DNA from: Cudoniella acicularis
Taxonomy: Eukaryota > Ascomycota > Leotiomycetes > Helotiales > Helotiaceae
Reading direction: 5' to 3'
Length of the DNA: 63,026 bases
Assembly: GCA_013054445.1 (NCBI GenBank)
Contig: JAAMPI010000121.1
Location: forward strand, 1 to 63,026
Positions within the stretch are counted from its first letter, which is position 1. Every line of letters begins with the position of its first letter. The notes under the pieces are model-generated. The model was given only the letters and a program-made list of their open reading frames with translations. It searched no databases and had not been told where the DNA came from. Positions 21,553 through 33,021 of this stretch are shown piece after piece. The position numbers and the translations under genes were made by a program.

Positions 21553-23341
21553 ATGCCGCCGTCGCAAATTTTCAATTCCGCCAATGCCGAAAGCAGCCTC
21601 AGCGATTTGGAGAAACGGTCACCGAATTCCAGTTTTAATCAAGAGTTTCTCGTCCAATGGGATGTCGATGATCCGCTTAACCCTCGGAGTTTTTCTATGG
21701 TAAAGAAGTGGTTAATTGTCATTGTTGTCTCTGTGGGCTGTTTATTGGTGTAAGCTTTTCACCCTCCCTTGTTTGAACTCAGGGCTGAGATTTCACAGAA
21801 CATGCACGTCTTCGCTCTATGGCTCTTGCTATGGGCAAATCATTGAGGAATTCGGAATCTCTCAAGAAGTCGCAACACTTGGCCTCTCCTTTTTTGTGGT
21901 TGGCCTTGCGATTGGTCCAATGGTCTTGAGTCCGCTGTCAGAGGTATTTACTTTGCATCCATCGAATTCGATTAATTGCTGAACGCTCTAGTTCTACGGA
22001 CGAAGATGGATCTATATTATTTCGATGGCCTTTTTCTTGATATTCTTGGTCCCTTGCGCCGTCGCTCGAAATATCCAAACTTTACTGCTCGGCCGATTTT
22101 TGAATGGTGTCGCAGGCAGTGCATTTCTCAGTGTGGCGGGCGGGACAGTGGCAGATCTGTTTGTTCCGAGCAAAATCCAGTTTCCGATGATGATGTACAC
22201 GGCTTCGGCATTTATTGGTCCTACCTTGGGGCCTTTGATCGGTGGATTCATCAATCAATTCTCTTCATGGTTAGTTCTTCTTGATTTATCGCAGGAAATG
22301 CTGACGTTTTCCAGGCGCTGGTCTTTCTATGTCCTTCTGATTTGGACCGGGGCTCTTCTCGCATGTCTCGTTATTGTTCCCGAAACATATCATCCAGTCC
22401 TCCTCCATCACAAAGCTGCCGCAATGCGACAGAGCACCAACAATTCCGAATATCACTCAGCTTCTGAAGTCGATCGAGCATCGAAATCCCTTTCAAATGC
22501 GCTTCTTACTTCGCTTTATCGACCATTTCAACTTCTATTTCTCGAGCCAATGTGTTTGTGCTTGTGTATATATACCGCTCTTTTACTCGGAGTTCTATAT
22601 TTGTTCTTTGGAGCATTTCCCCTCGTTTTTCGAACCAATCACGACTTCAAATTATGGCAGACTGGTTTGACATTTCTTGGTTTGATGGTTGGGATGATTG
22701 GAGGTGTCTTTACGAATCCTTTCTGGCATAAGAATTATCTTCGACTTATAAAAAATGCGAATACGAAGGCTGAGGAAATGGGAGTGGCGTTACAGAAACC
22801 AGATCCAGAATTTCGTCTTCCGCCGGCCATTGCTGGTGGGGTTTTGGTTACCATTGGATTATTTTGGTTTGGTTGGACAACCTACAGGTCGGTTCATTGG
22901 ATTGTTCCGATTATTGGAAGTGTATTTTTTGGTTGCGGGTAAGTGTTTGCCTTTGTTGACCGCTGTTGCTAAATTTTCCAGGATTTTTTTTCGTCTTCAA
23001 TGGGATCCTCACATTTCTTGTTGATGCATATTCTATGTATGCTGCGAGCGCATTGGCTGCAAATGTTTTCGCCCGTTGCATGTTCGCTGCCGCATTCCCA
23101 TTGTTTGGAGAGCAAAGTAAGAGATGAACCTCCCTGGAGATCTAAAGCTGACACCGACCAGTGTATAACAAATTGGGGTTTCAATGGGCTACATCATTGC
23201 TCGGATTTTTGACACTTGCAATGTTACCATTTCCGTAAGTTCTCGTCATTTGACTAGGAACGGTGGCTAATGAAATGCAGATATCTATTCTTTCGTTTTG
23301 GACGAAGAATTCGAGCTGGTAGTAAATTTGCTTCGATATGA
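21553..23341 (+). CDS. MFS drug/polyamine-type transporter (DHA1), one homopolymer frameshift
   Basis: Exons 21553-21749, 21799-21943, 21992-22269 and 22315-22938 join in frame; two short 3' exons follow. The protein has the DHA1 signature: WDVDDPLNPRSFS, the motif-A region LSPLSEFYGRRWIYIIS, LLLGRFLNGVAGSAFLSVAG and GPTLGPLIGGFIN. The late part (FNGILTFLVDAYSMYAASAL, then FRFGRRIRAGSKFASI) is well kept. Between exons 4 and 5 the frame fits only if the run of 8 T at 22984-22991 were one base shorter. This is either an assembly error or a real disabling frameshift. About 500 residues if functional, with 12 predicted membrane helices. Confidence 0.75.
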
Positions 23342-23844
23342 GTTCGCCGAATCTAATTATTCCTCATTGACAACAGATCCCATCTCATTGGAAGTTTGCG
23401 TGGTGCACGCTTTCGATGGGGCGATGCGTGCATCCTATTCACCTTTTGTTGAATATGTCTGCTACTGTGGGAAATTATGAAAAGCCAAGCCTGAAAAGGA
23501 GTTCAATTTCATCCGGTATCTTCTCTTTTTCTTCTCTTGGAAACTGAATGTACGGTGGGCCGCACCCGCGTACTGACAGAGCTTCAGATAAGTTTGTCAC
23601 TGTGAGATATTATTGGGAAGGACGCAGTTCACCTAAACCGGCCCAATTGCCCATCGTCTTGTCCTTGTCCTTTGACCTGATTGCACGGAGTTTCGGACAT
23701 TCTATTACTGTGAGGCATTATTCGGAAGCGAAGGAATCGGCTCTCCTTTAGCCTCTTGTACGATTCGCATTCGGTATTCTCAACTTATCGGTTATTTAAT
23801 GATTTTCAAGTGTTTTGTTGAATTTCGCGAAAGCAGCCCCCGAA
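23342..23844. other. Intergenic spacer
   Basis: No gene. Two imperfect copies of a short motif (CACTGTGAGATATTATTGGG at about 23600 and a variant at about 23707) are the only structure noticed. Confidence 0.35.
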
Positions 23845-24101
23845 TGTCACGACCCACGTGATTAGTCATGTGATTAGATCTTTAGGATCTGCATAGATCC
23901 GGGGGGTCCAAGGGATCCCGTGATTCATAGATCCACCACTACCTATATAGCTATATAGATTTCCTATGTTAGAGATTCGTGCTCAACTCATACTCTTAGC
24001 AATAAGGTAACTTTCTACAAGGATTTGCTTTGACACTTCAAAGACGATTAAACCAACGCCTCACGTGATATCGATATACCACGTGATTACAGAACGTTAC
24101 A
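23845..24101 (+). mobile_element. Solo LTR, family 1 copy B (257 bp)
   Basis: It starts TGTCACGACCCACGTG and ends CAGAACGTTACA. Perfect 5-bp duplications CCGAA lie at 23840-23844 and 24102-24106. It shares CTATATAGCTATATAG, TTCGTGCTCAACTCATA and the CACGTGAT pair with copies A and C. This is the short form of the family. Confidence 0.92.
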
Positions 24102-24537
24102 CCGAACCGTCTATGAGATGCCGTAAGAAATCGAACGACATTGTTGACAATGATATTGGAAAAGTCATCCGGATTTCCTTATATTTTCGACCTGGAGCCT
24201 CAGCATAACGAAGTCGCATCACAATGATAACAATTTTGGCGGCCAGATTGCTCGTGCTTGTTTGTGCTCGACTCTCCGATCCTCGAGTCTGGCTTTGTTA
24301 GCGCATAGATGCAGACGATCGAGATTATCCGAAGCCCCATTTTCGTGCTCTTATATCTCACTTTACGTCGATGTGTCTGCTAGCTGCACTTATTTTCGTC
24401 ATTCCCTTATTTCGAGCCAAACTAGATATTAAGTTCTACCGAGTATTCGGACCGTCGCGATAAAGTTAGTTCATGCGTGGTCTGGTGGATCGCCGCGTCG
24501 GTTTCAATCTCTATACCAACAACGCTTTCCCATCTGC
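24102..24537. other. Intergenic spacer after solo LTR
   Basis: No gene or RNA seen. It probably includes the promoter of the DUF3425 pseudogene. Confidence 0.35.
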
Positions 24538-25925
24538 ATGAGCATCGCCGGCTGCCACGGAATGCTGAAGCCGCCACGGAATCGAGTACAGGAAAAACCG
24601 AAAGACTCAGCTGGTGCGAGTGTTTCCCGAAAGCGATTGGACCCGTTTTCTCCTCCAGCTCACCAAAATTCGAAAGTCAAGTTTGAAACAGACCATTTAT
24701 GTCCTAACGGTGGACTGCAAAAAGATTCAAACCCGGATTCGGACGATCGCCAGACATTCTTCGCACGAAAAGAGACAACTGATGTTCCTGGCTCATCTGA
24801 TGCGGAAGGGCTTGCTTCTTCGAACTCGACGAATACCGACAATGCTGACAATGCCGACAAAGCCGTGGCCTCTGAAATCTCCACAGTTCGTTATCATACG
24901 TTCGAAAATACTCCATTCGACCTTTTTGATCAGGCCGAAGAAATTGGAAGTCGGGACAGTGAAATTCGTTCACAACTTCTAGCAAACTCTGAGATTTCCT
25001 TGACTCTCGAGACGACAAGTCTTATCAAGGATGGGTTACATCAACTACTAAGAAGCCAAGCATGGACAATTATACCGTTCATTTCTTCAAGTCCCGTGCC
25101 ATCCAATAGTCGGCGGTTCCGAAAACGTCCCTTCGACGCTCCGGTCGAGTGGAATGAGAGATCGAAGATGCAAAGAACAGATTCTGGAATTTCATCCATA
25201 TTCCCTCAGCAGTTCTCATGTCAAAAATTACTGACAGGACCAAGAAGCAGGAAACTGTCAGACCTTGAAGATTGTTTAAGTGAGGACATTCCAATTTGTG
25301 CCGTTTTACATGGGTGGGAAGCCTTTGGAGACTATTGGGATCTTCCACCGTTCTGGAAAATCTTGCGCGTGCTCAATGAGGCTCTTTTCTATCGATATAG
25401 AGACATTGAGAGACTTGCTATTCTTAGGTGCATGCATCTACTTATGCGTTTCCACTCCGACCCCTCACCACAGCGTGCTAAAACGTTACCGCCGTTCTAT
25501 TCTAGGTAAGCTGCTTTCCCTTATCTTCAGCAGAACTAAAGTCATTCACAGGGCACTCGATTTTGAACCAGACTATTATAATGGCAATTTCATGCTTTGG
25601 TAAGTTGTCACCTTTTTATTCCCTCAGATCTGATGAATGCAGGCCAGGAATTCGAGAGCTCGCAAAGAATCCTCTTCATGTCTGCAGAACAAGGAAATAT
25701 TTCATCACGCAAAGTTAATGTGTTAATTTCATCTGGCCCTTTGGTCTTCACGAATGTTATACTCGAAATCCTGAAACGGGGTTATTTAAGATCAGTCCTC
25801 AGTTTGATCAGAGGATGTTTGATGTTAGATGTTGGGCTTTTACTCCGGATATGTTTGTGGCTTAACTGACGCTGAGGGAAGACCTTCCAGTTTGGAATTC
25901 AATCCCTGGAACCGTGAGAGAATAA
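24538..25925 (+). pseudogene. DUF3425-type protein, two in-frame stops near the C-terminus
   Basis: Exon 1 (from ATG 24538) encodes a low-complexity N-terminal half and then LPPFWKILRVLNEALFYRYR and ERLAILRCMHLLMRFH. Two introns join AG|GTAAGC...CAG and TG|GTAAGT...GCAG to give FMLWPGIRELAKNPL. The C-terminal DUF3425 signature follows: WPFGLHECYTRNPETGLFKI, SPQFDQRMFDVRCWAFTPDM and EDLPVWNSIPGTV. Stops lie at TAA 25716-25718 and TAA 25863-25865. DUF3425 usually follows a bZIP basic region in fungi; I see no basic region here. The stops fall inside the conserved domain, so the gene is probably dead. At least the second stop does not look like a C-to-T change, since Tyr is expected there. Confidence 0.7.
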
Positions 25926-26199
25926 GCGCATAACTTGGCATTTTGTGAATGAGAAAGGGAAGGTTGATAGAGATTCTTCAAAAGAGGGGCCCGGTGGGTA
26001 TCACGAATTCAGCATGGAAGAATAATCCGAGAATTTATGACTTTATTGTCGAAATAATTTCGCGTTTGAAAATCGAGCACGGGGAGCTTTGCTCAAGGCT
26101 GGCTGAAAGGAATTTGAAATGTTAAGGTAGCGCAGCATCGGTATCTCCGCTACGCAAACCGCAATTCCTATTCAAGGTAGATTTTCCCTATTGCGCAAC

Positions 26200-26777
26200 T
26201 CATCTGCATTTTAAAATACCGTCACCATTCTCCAGATAATCATCTAAAAGACTCAGCAAATTCTCGACTGGAATCATTTTTCAGCGTATGGCAACACTTA
26301 CCAAGGTCAATGGAAGTATTTTGGGGTGGGGTTCCGCAGTGGCACGACATCCATTCATCTATAACCCAGCTGTAATAAATTGTGTTATTTGCAGTATAGA
26401 CGGTGCAGCCGTTGCATGCAGAAGTGAAGTTTCTTGGAGGATTCAAAGTTAGATTTCCTCCCTATTTCGACAAGGCAGTCTGCTCACTGTGCATTCCACT
26501 AGAAATAAATAGTCAGAATCTTGTTTTAGATGGATGGGGAATGGGGATTTGAAGAAATCGACGAGGGGGAATGGTTTACCTGAAGTGTACTAGAATATCC
26601 AATGCAAGTATTCAAATTCAGACTCGCCGCTTTCGGGTATTGGTTCTTGTCTTTGCATATTGCTAATAATGATCCTGATGCATCGAGAGTGATGTTTGAA
26701 CAGGTGGCTGAGAAACGATTGGCGGTTGTTACTGCGAGGATGGAAAGGAAGGTTGTTAAGGTGAGTTGAGCGTGCAT
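26200..26777 (-). CDS. Secreted cyanovirin-N homologue (CVNH) lectin-like protein
   Basis: Exons 26777-26580, 26461-26302 and 26243-26200 join in frame to 133 residues. A signal peptide (MHAQLTLTTFLSILAVTTAN) precedes FSATCSNITLDASGSLLAIC, SLNLNTCIGYSS, then WMSCHCGTPPQNTSIDL and a final DYLENGDGILKC. This is the two-fold CVNH pattern with paired Cys and the SxxLxxCIG repeats. CVNH domains bind mannose-type glycans in characterised members. The loops carry N-glycosylation sequons. The gene is intact. Ligand and role (wall binding or microbial interaction) are inference. Confidence 0.82.
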
Positions 26778-27235
26778 TTTGAGGACGGGAAGTGTTGTTG
26801 TAATTTAATGAAGAAGGGCTTTGGAGTTATGAGTTCATGATATTTCGAGGACTTTTATACATCTCTGAAGTGCTTAAAGTCTAGGCCGAATGCAGGGTTT
26901 GGTCCGATGAGAATCGTTATTTGAGATCTTTGAACCGGCTACGGGGGAACAACGCCGGATAATTCTGCGCATCGAGTTTTGCCATCCGGGCATCGCGCTT
27001 GGTATGTAAGAATTGAGCTGTGAATATTTGAGTTTATATCCCAGTACGCGGGAAATTTGCGTGAGAAACTCAAATACTGTGAGGTATTCAGTTTTGGAAG
27101 ATATTCAAATCCGGTGAGATAAATTTCGAGACCCAAGACAAATCTCGTTGAAATGCTTCCTCAAATGAGAGATTGACATTATATCTGCTGTTCTAAATAT
27201 CCAGGAATTACCCAGCCAGAAATTCCAGCCCCGTC
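26778..27235. other. Intergenic spacer
   Basis: About 460 bp with no gene seen. A 65-codon minus-strand frame at 26939-27136 has no recognisable features. Confidence 0.35.
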
Positions 27236-29206
27236 TTAATGCGCGAATCGGAAATCCAACCTTTTATTCCCCTCGTCAGTCGTCGTCGCCACATAATTCA
27301 TCTTCTCATCTTCTGTCATCGCACCCCACTTCTTCGTCCGATATGCATTTCTCTTTACGTAATATACTTTCGTGAATAAATATAGGAAAATATTTAAGAA
27401 AAGAATTGAAATCAGGACATGGTTTCCACGTTTGTAGCGTGGGGCATCATCTTTCCGATAAATGTTCGCAGAGATGATTCCAGATGTCTGAACACACATA
27501 TTGTAGAGCGCAGCTGAGACTGTTCGAGACCGTACAGTATTGGAATTTCGTGAATTCCAGCCTACTTGGATGGGGTGAGCTATCAAGGTCAGTCATCTGC
27601 ATATTTAATGAAACCAAGGGGATTTACCACTCGGATAGCAAAGCAATGCCGTCATAACTCCCCAAGCCAGCCATTTGTTGATATCGTTGATGTCGTAAAT
27701 ATTGATGAATATCAGGAAAGGTAAAGCCCATAATTGACCGATTAATGCGGTGAAGGTAAGCTCCCCGAAAATTTCGCCGGCATATGTGAGTCCGAGCATG
27801 GTGATAACGTGCAAGACCTTGCTTGGAATGACGAGCAGATTCGTTTTGAATGTGTCGAATCCAAGTCCTTTGAGAGAAAGGGTGAGATAACTCGCTGGTG
27901 TTGACATTGGTGTTTGGAAAGTCAGACCCAGAATGTAGATTGGCCAGAGATCGTAATCTTTCATGCTTTGCCAAAGGAGTGCCGGGGTAAGAGGTTCGCG
28001 GTTGTGCATTGAACTTTTGCTTGGGTCTTCACGAAGAATTCGGTTGACCATGATTTTCTCTTCCTTTTCTGTGAACCAGCCTTTTTTTCCACGAAACCAA
28101 CTTGCAGTGGATGTTGGACTTGATGGCATGAGAACGAAAGCAAGAAGACCGACGACGAGGGTGAGTAAGCCCTTCATTTGTTAGTCTGGTTCAAGAAAGG
28201 AAGGGGAGATATACTTCAATAAGAAATAGCCATCTCCAACCTGCTCGACCTTCAACGCCGCGAAGGTGAAGAATTCCAAAAGCAAGAAATCCACCGATAA
28301 CATCGGCCAGTGCTGATGCAGTCCAGAAAAAACCGAGTCGAATTGAAAGTTCGTGGTGTTTGTAGAAATATGATAGGTACAAAATTACCTGATGCGATCA
28401 ATATGGGTTTTCTAAGGCGGTGGAGTTCTTACCTCGGGAATGAAACCACCTTGGAGCATCCCGAGGAGTGCTCGACAGAGTAGGAATGAACCTCGCCCTT
28501 TTAAATAATACTGAGCTGAACCGACGGCAGACCAAACCACCATTTGAGTTGGAATCCAAATATCTGGTCCGATCCATTTAGCTAATAATTGTGATGGAAG
28601 TTCTGCGCAAAGAAATGCAAGCTTGAAGGTGGTTTGTCCAAGATTATAATCTGATCAAGTCAGCATCCTTCATCCTTCTGAGATAAGCTTACCATTTGTA
28701 GTCATTCCCAAATCGTCGAGAAAATTGTCTGTCAGTGCTTGAGATATATTTGACCTGTCTAATTCCAGCGCCATGAACATGACTGCAGCGAATATCATGA
28801 TTTTTAAATCGATTTTCCGAACTAGGTTGTGTTCCTCACCCCACGTCCATCTTTCATCTGGATCAAATCGATGAGTATTTTCCCATTCATCGCCGGGTCT
28901 GTATTCTTCTAATGTATCGGGGTCATCAAAAACAGAAGGCTGAGTTGCGATGGCATCCGGATTATAGAAAGTTTTCGATCGCTGAAACCAGAATCTTTTT
29001 TCGGTCCCCGGAACCCCCAAGGCTTTACCCCCTAGAAGAGATTTGGTGTCATTATCTCTGTCCTCAAATTCGTCGAGGGAAGGATAATCTTCATCAGGAC
29101 CTGATGTCTCCGCGTCGTCGGACGCGAGCCGCTGATAACGCGTGTTCGTAAAGCGCTGCATCGGAATGTCTGGGGGAACATCCCTTCCAGATACGAGGGG
29201 CCCCAT
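27236..29206 (-). CDS. MFS transporter, ACS (allantoate/vitamin) family, intact
   Basis: Five exons join in frame across four introns (donors after AATG, CCCGAG, TTGAA and GAGTG). The cytosolic N-terminus of about 140 residues is acidic. Membrane parts begin with [20 protein letters not shown], then [33 protein letters not shown] and [16 protein letters not shown]. The final part has [20 protein letters not shown] and ends in RLDFRFAH. This is the pantothenate/allantoate/biotin-like branch of the anion:cation symporters. Substrate cannot be read from sequence. No disabling change seen. Confidence 0.87.
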
Positions 29207-30484
29207 GAGGGTGAAAGGTTTATATGGGATTTGAGACCAGGTGTAGTAAGATGACGCCTTGATGGGCTATTCGAGGTCATCTGCAGTTCATGTGTCGTGA
29301 CCTGGAATGGTGTTCGAGGAATGGTGTTTGGCCCTTGTAAGAGATAATTAAGCGAAGCCAGGGGTTCACCACATCCCGCTGTAGAAGGGAACGGGGGTTT
29401 CTAAAATATTATTTTAGGGTTTGGCCCCAATTTTATTCTTGAATTAATTTTATCTTTAGATATTGTATGGGAATTTAAGGTGAAATTACTTGCCCATAAC
29501 AATATTCTAATAATTTTTCAAATGAGATGTTATTTTTGGTCGTATAAATGTGTGGGGGGTTACGGATGACCGGTCGCCATTCGCGTGGTGTGTGGCGTGC
29601 TTGCGAAACTGCCCCATAAGCTGTCTGCAATGGGATGGGACTTGAAACATGGAAATGAACGTCATCGACTTTATTACTGATAAGGTAAAAGTTTAAAAAG
29701 AAAAACTTATGCTATTATTCAGCACCAGGAAGGTCGGGTATCCGACTAATCATCGGAGCTAAGAACCTTGAGAATTCTCTCTTCATGTGAGTGTCCTTTT
29801 CAATATCTCACAGTATTTCAGTACTTATTATTTTAATACGCATTTGGTATCTTCTTTTATCCGAAGATTTGCCTATCTAAATATACTCGGATTTAAATAA
29901 AACCGGGTTGTCTAGTTGTGCTCTCGACAAAACATCTCTTGGCTATCTGTTGATGACAGGAAGAGGATTCATCTGTGGCTATTAAGAATTCGGAACACCT
30001 GAAATTTTCTCGCAAAAGCCTGATGAACTGTGACTGCTGAAATTCAAAACAGAAAGTTCCCGAACTCACTATCTTTCATACGTCGCGATTGATTCCGAAG
30101 TGATGAGGATCCAATGCCTCTACGACCAGCGAGTTTTCGAGAGTTTAGTAGAAGTATGCCGAATGGGTTGGGAATCCATGCCTCAATGTTGAGCGTATCT
30201 TCGAGCTGGTTGGAAATTGCAAATTGTCATTCCAGCCTCTCGATTTCCCCCTATCCGTGGAGGGCCTGCAGATGGGGCCACGGCAGAAACCAGCCATATC
30301 AAGAATTTGTGGGAAGCGAAAAACATAAGAGAGGTCGAGGATACAATTCTGGTTAACGAAGTGGACCGAACACAACGGCGTCTGTTTACAGATCAGGAGG
30401 ACCAGCTGACCTCAAATGATCACGGGAATGAGAGTGGTTGGAGAGTAATGGAGGGTAGCGCCGGGTTCTGGAAAAGATATCTGG
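29207..30484. other. Intergenic region, AT-rich in part
   Basis: About 1.3 kb. 29400-29560 is AT-rich. Short frames at 30114-30580 have no domain I can defend. No RNA gene seen. Confidence 0.4.
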
Positions 30485-30780
30485 TGTCACGTGATAGAGT
30501 CTGGGATCTGGGCAGTCGCCTAGGCGCAGGGACCCCAAGACTCCAGGACTCCAGGAGCAGGAAGTTTCTATATAAGCAATAGTTTTCTTTAGATAGGAGC
30601 CTCGTGCTCAAATTACTTTAGCAATCTTACTTCATACTTTGGATTACCTTTGCTTATAACGAGATCACTTTTCATAGTAATCAACCAGGATAGAGCAGTT
30701 CACCTACTTCAGCACTCACTAACCCGACTTACCTTTGCCTGACCGAGCCCTAGGGGTGAGGACAGGAAAGATTCGTTACA
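30485..30780 (+). mobile_element. LTR remnant, family 2 copy D
   Basis: It begins TGTCACGTGATAGAG and ends GATTCGTTACA. It shares about 230 bp at roughly 80 per cent identity (by eye) with the copy at 34839-35239, including CGTGCTCAAATTACTTTAGC and CTTTGCTTATAACGAGATC. Its 5' part also resembles family 1 copy A (AGAGTC-TGGATCTGGG-AGTCGC). No target-site duplication is seen, and the 5' end may be truncated. Confidence 0.7.
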
Positions 30781-30991
30781 AAGTGCCGACTGTGACATCT
30801 GGGATTATCTCACCACTCTATATCGGGAGATAATTGTCTAGATTCAGAGTTCTATAAGAAATGCCCAGTCAGGTTGATGTGAGATGCATTTTATCAGGAT
30901 TTAAAGTTCGCGAAAGAGTAAGAAAATGTAACAAGTGACCATCATCCCCCTTCAACTAATAGCTTTTGGCTATCCCATTTGCGAGTCGCCC

Positions 30992-32093
30992 CTAGTTCTT
31001 CCACGCCTTTTCAAGCAGTTCCTTGAGCTTTATAGTCTTAAGTTCCGGGAATTTCTTATTCAGCGACGTATCCTCGTCGAAATCCATGTCTCCGCGATCA
31101 ACCCAGATTCCAAATGCGCTACTTATAGCTTGGACGAACTCTCTGGGAATGACAGAGTAGAGCGATGTTTGCGAAGGCAGCTCTGTCACCTCGCCCCTCT
31201 TCAACTTTTCGAGATCATCATAAACCACTTTGAATTTGGTGCCTAAGGTTCCACGTTAGCAAATGAACCGTCGCGGGCGCTCCGTTTACAGCTCACCCTT
31301 CGCCTCTTCGGCCAGTTTGACGGCTTCGTTCATCGTCACCTTGTCACCGATGACAACGCTGACACGGTCCCATTTTTCGAGATCTACGCTGGCGGCAACA
31401 AACTTGCCCACATCTGAAGTGTGTGTGAAGGTGACTGGTTTATTACCATCGCCCGGAATGGCTGCCGTGTTCCCCAGAATGTCCATGAGCACGACGTAAG
31501 GGGTTAGGTAGGATGGAAGGTTGGGCATCCCAAAGTAGTCCATAAAGTATCCAGTGTAAAATAAGGTCCATTCCAGATCTTTGCTGGCTTCTAGCGCGTG
31601 TAGCGAAGCCTGCTTCATAGGGATTGAAGGGAGTATATCTCCATCTCTATCGAGATAGCAAGTTAGTCATAACAGAGAGCACTTTAGCAAGTACGACGCC
31701 TACTCTTTATATTGAGGGAACCCGTATTCGCTAGGAACCATCCTCCTAGTCGTTTTGGAAGCATCGGCGGCCCGGATGAGGTTCGGCTCCAACGGTCCCC
31801 CGGCATTCGGCATCATGACCAAGGCGGAGATTACGGTATGAACATTGTTGTCCTCAAGGATTTTGGTGAGAACCGCCACGTCTTTGTAGTCTGTCGCGAC
31901 AAGTCGAACACCGAGTTCTTTTTCCTTCGCGGCGTCCGCCTTTTCAGAGTTAGCTGGGTAGTGGAATGTTGAACCAGGCATGACAAACCGTGCGGCTCAG
32001 AACAATAACCTCATGCTTCCCTTGAGAGACGAAGGCTTCGACAATATTGCGACCAACAGCACCGGTACCACCAGCAACTGCAACGACGGCCAT
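30992..32093 (-). CDS. NmrA-like NAD(P)-binding reductase (isoflavone-reductase type)
   Basis: ATG 32093 gives MAVVAVAGGTGAVGRNIVEA, the GxxGxxG dinucleotide-binding loop at the extreme N-terminus. Three introns can be placed. The first (49 nt, donor GTTTGT, branch CTAAC, acceptor AAAAG) rejoins VIVLSRT with ADAAKEKELGVRLVATDYKD. Then come SALVMMPNAGGPLEP, RMVPSEYGFPQYKEDGD, WTLFYTGYFMDYFGMP and a C-terminal KTIKLKELLEKAWKN. The family covers NmrA redox sensors and PIP-type reductases; the substrate is unknown. The gene is intact and divergent from the Zn2Cys6 gene at 33022, which may once have controlled it. A TATA-like TATATAAGG (minus strand) lies about 110 bp upstream, near 32205-32215. 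Confidence 0.87.
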
Positions 32094-33021
32094 TTTGGCG
32101 AATGTACGAGATTTAGATCGAAGCATTTAGGTTTTTGGAATATAGGAGATGTCAAGACTGCGGAACTGCAGGTAATACAGTCTAGCATCTCGGACTGTAC
32201 GTCCTTATATACGTGAGATGACCCCTCCCGAGGGTCCTCAACAGCACTACCATTCTCACCGTTAAATGCTGAATATGTTTGTTCCAACTCAAACGGGATC
32301 AATTTCGAGTCCGGCGATGGAACGGCGCCCACGCTGTGTGGCTGTTATTGAGGCTTGCAGGAAGTAAAAGTGGGCCGCTGTAGCTGCATGGCTGCACAGC
32401 GGGCACTTTACTGGATTCGTCCGGGTGGAGCATCCCCACGGGCCTGACAAATCCAGCGGATTTGATTCCGAGGATAATATGAAAGCGAAAATTGATTCCG
32501 TGGACCCACGTTTTTAGCACCATTTTTTGTGATTGCTAATATCTCTCGAATAGACGAAGACGCAGCCCAGCATACACGTCGCGCGGACAACAATTCAAGG
32601 GTGGTCCAAGATGGAGTCTGGGGAGCATCAACAAGTTCATCCCGAAGCCAATAAAAGAAAGCGTAGAAAGATCTTCATGGTAAGAATCTCTCTCACCCAG
32701 CTCCTTGTCAAACATGAGCAAATAGCTTCGCCGGTGTAACGGCTTGCTGGAAGCCGAGGTGGTTTCTTAAGAATTCTACACCGGCTTCGCGTTTCCATCC
32801 TTAGTCGCAGAATTCTTGGTCTCAATAGTCAAGCCAAGCCTCTGCGCGATCTGAGGTCGCCATAAATGGACATTTACATTGTCCATTTCTTTATCCTACT
32901 TATCATTCTGGCCTCCCTGGCCCTGAGGATGGCTACAATATACTTAACCCGTCCTATTTTATTTCTGTTCCTGCCCACGCTTACTTTCCTCCTTCTCTTT
33001 ATTCGCATCTAAGGTCGATTA
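32094..33021. other. Divergent promoter region of NmrA-like and Zn2Cys6 genes
   Basis: Contains the TATA-like element for the NmrA gene (about 32208-32216, minus strand) and a short hydrophobic upstream open frame before the Zn2Cys6 start. No other gene seen. Confidence 0.5.
32866..33012 (+). other. 48-codon hydrophobic upstream open frame
   Basis: ATG 32866 opens a frame reading MDIYIVHFFILLIILASLAL and ending at TAA 33010-33012, nine bases before the ATG of the Zn2Cys6 gene. It is strongly hydrophobic. It could be a translated upstream open frame affecting the regulator, or chance. There is no homology evidence. Confidence 0.2.

Noticed and set aside
26462..26579. A possible 11-nt micro-exon (TGGAATGCACA) inside the first CVNH intron, bordered by CTAG and GTGAGC.
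   Set aside because: Using it shifts the frame before GGNLTLNPP and leaves a 26-nt intron; a single intron from GTAAACC to AAATAG keeps frame without it.
30114..30582. Open frames suggesting a gene before LTR copy D (for example RFPPIRGGPADGATAE).
   Set aside because: Frames break repeatedly, no start or domain is convincing, and the last part runs into the LTR.
31962..32035. A frameshift near the start of the NmrA-like gene.
   Set aside because: A 49-nt intron with donor GTTTGT, branch CTAAC and acceptor AAAAG restores the frame, so the gene is intact.
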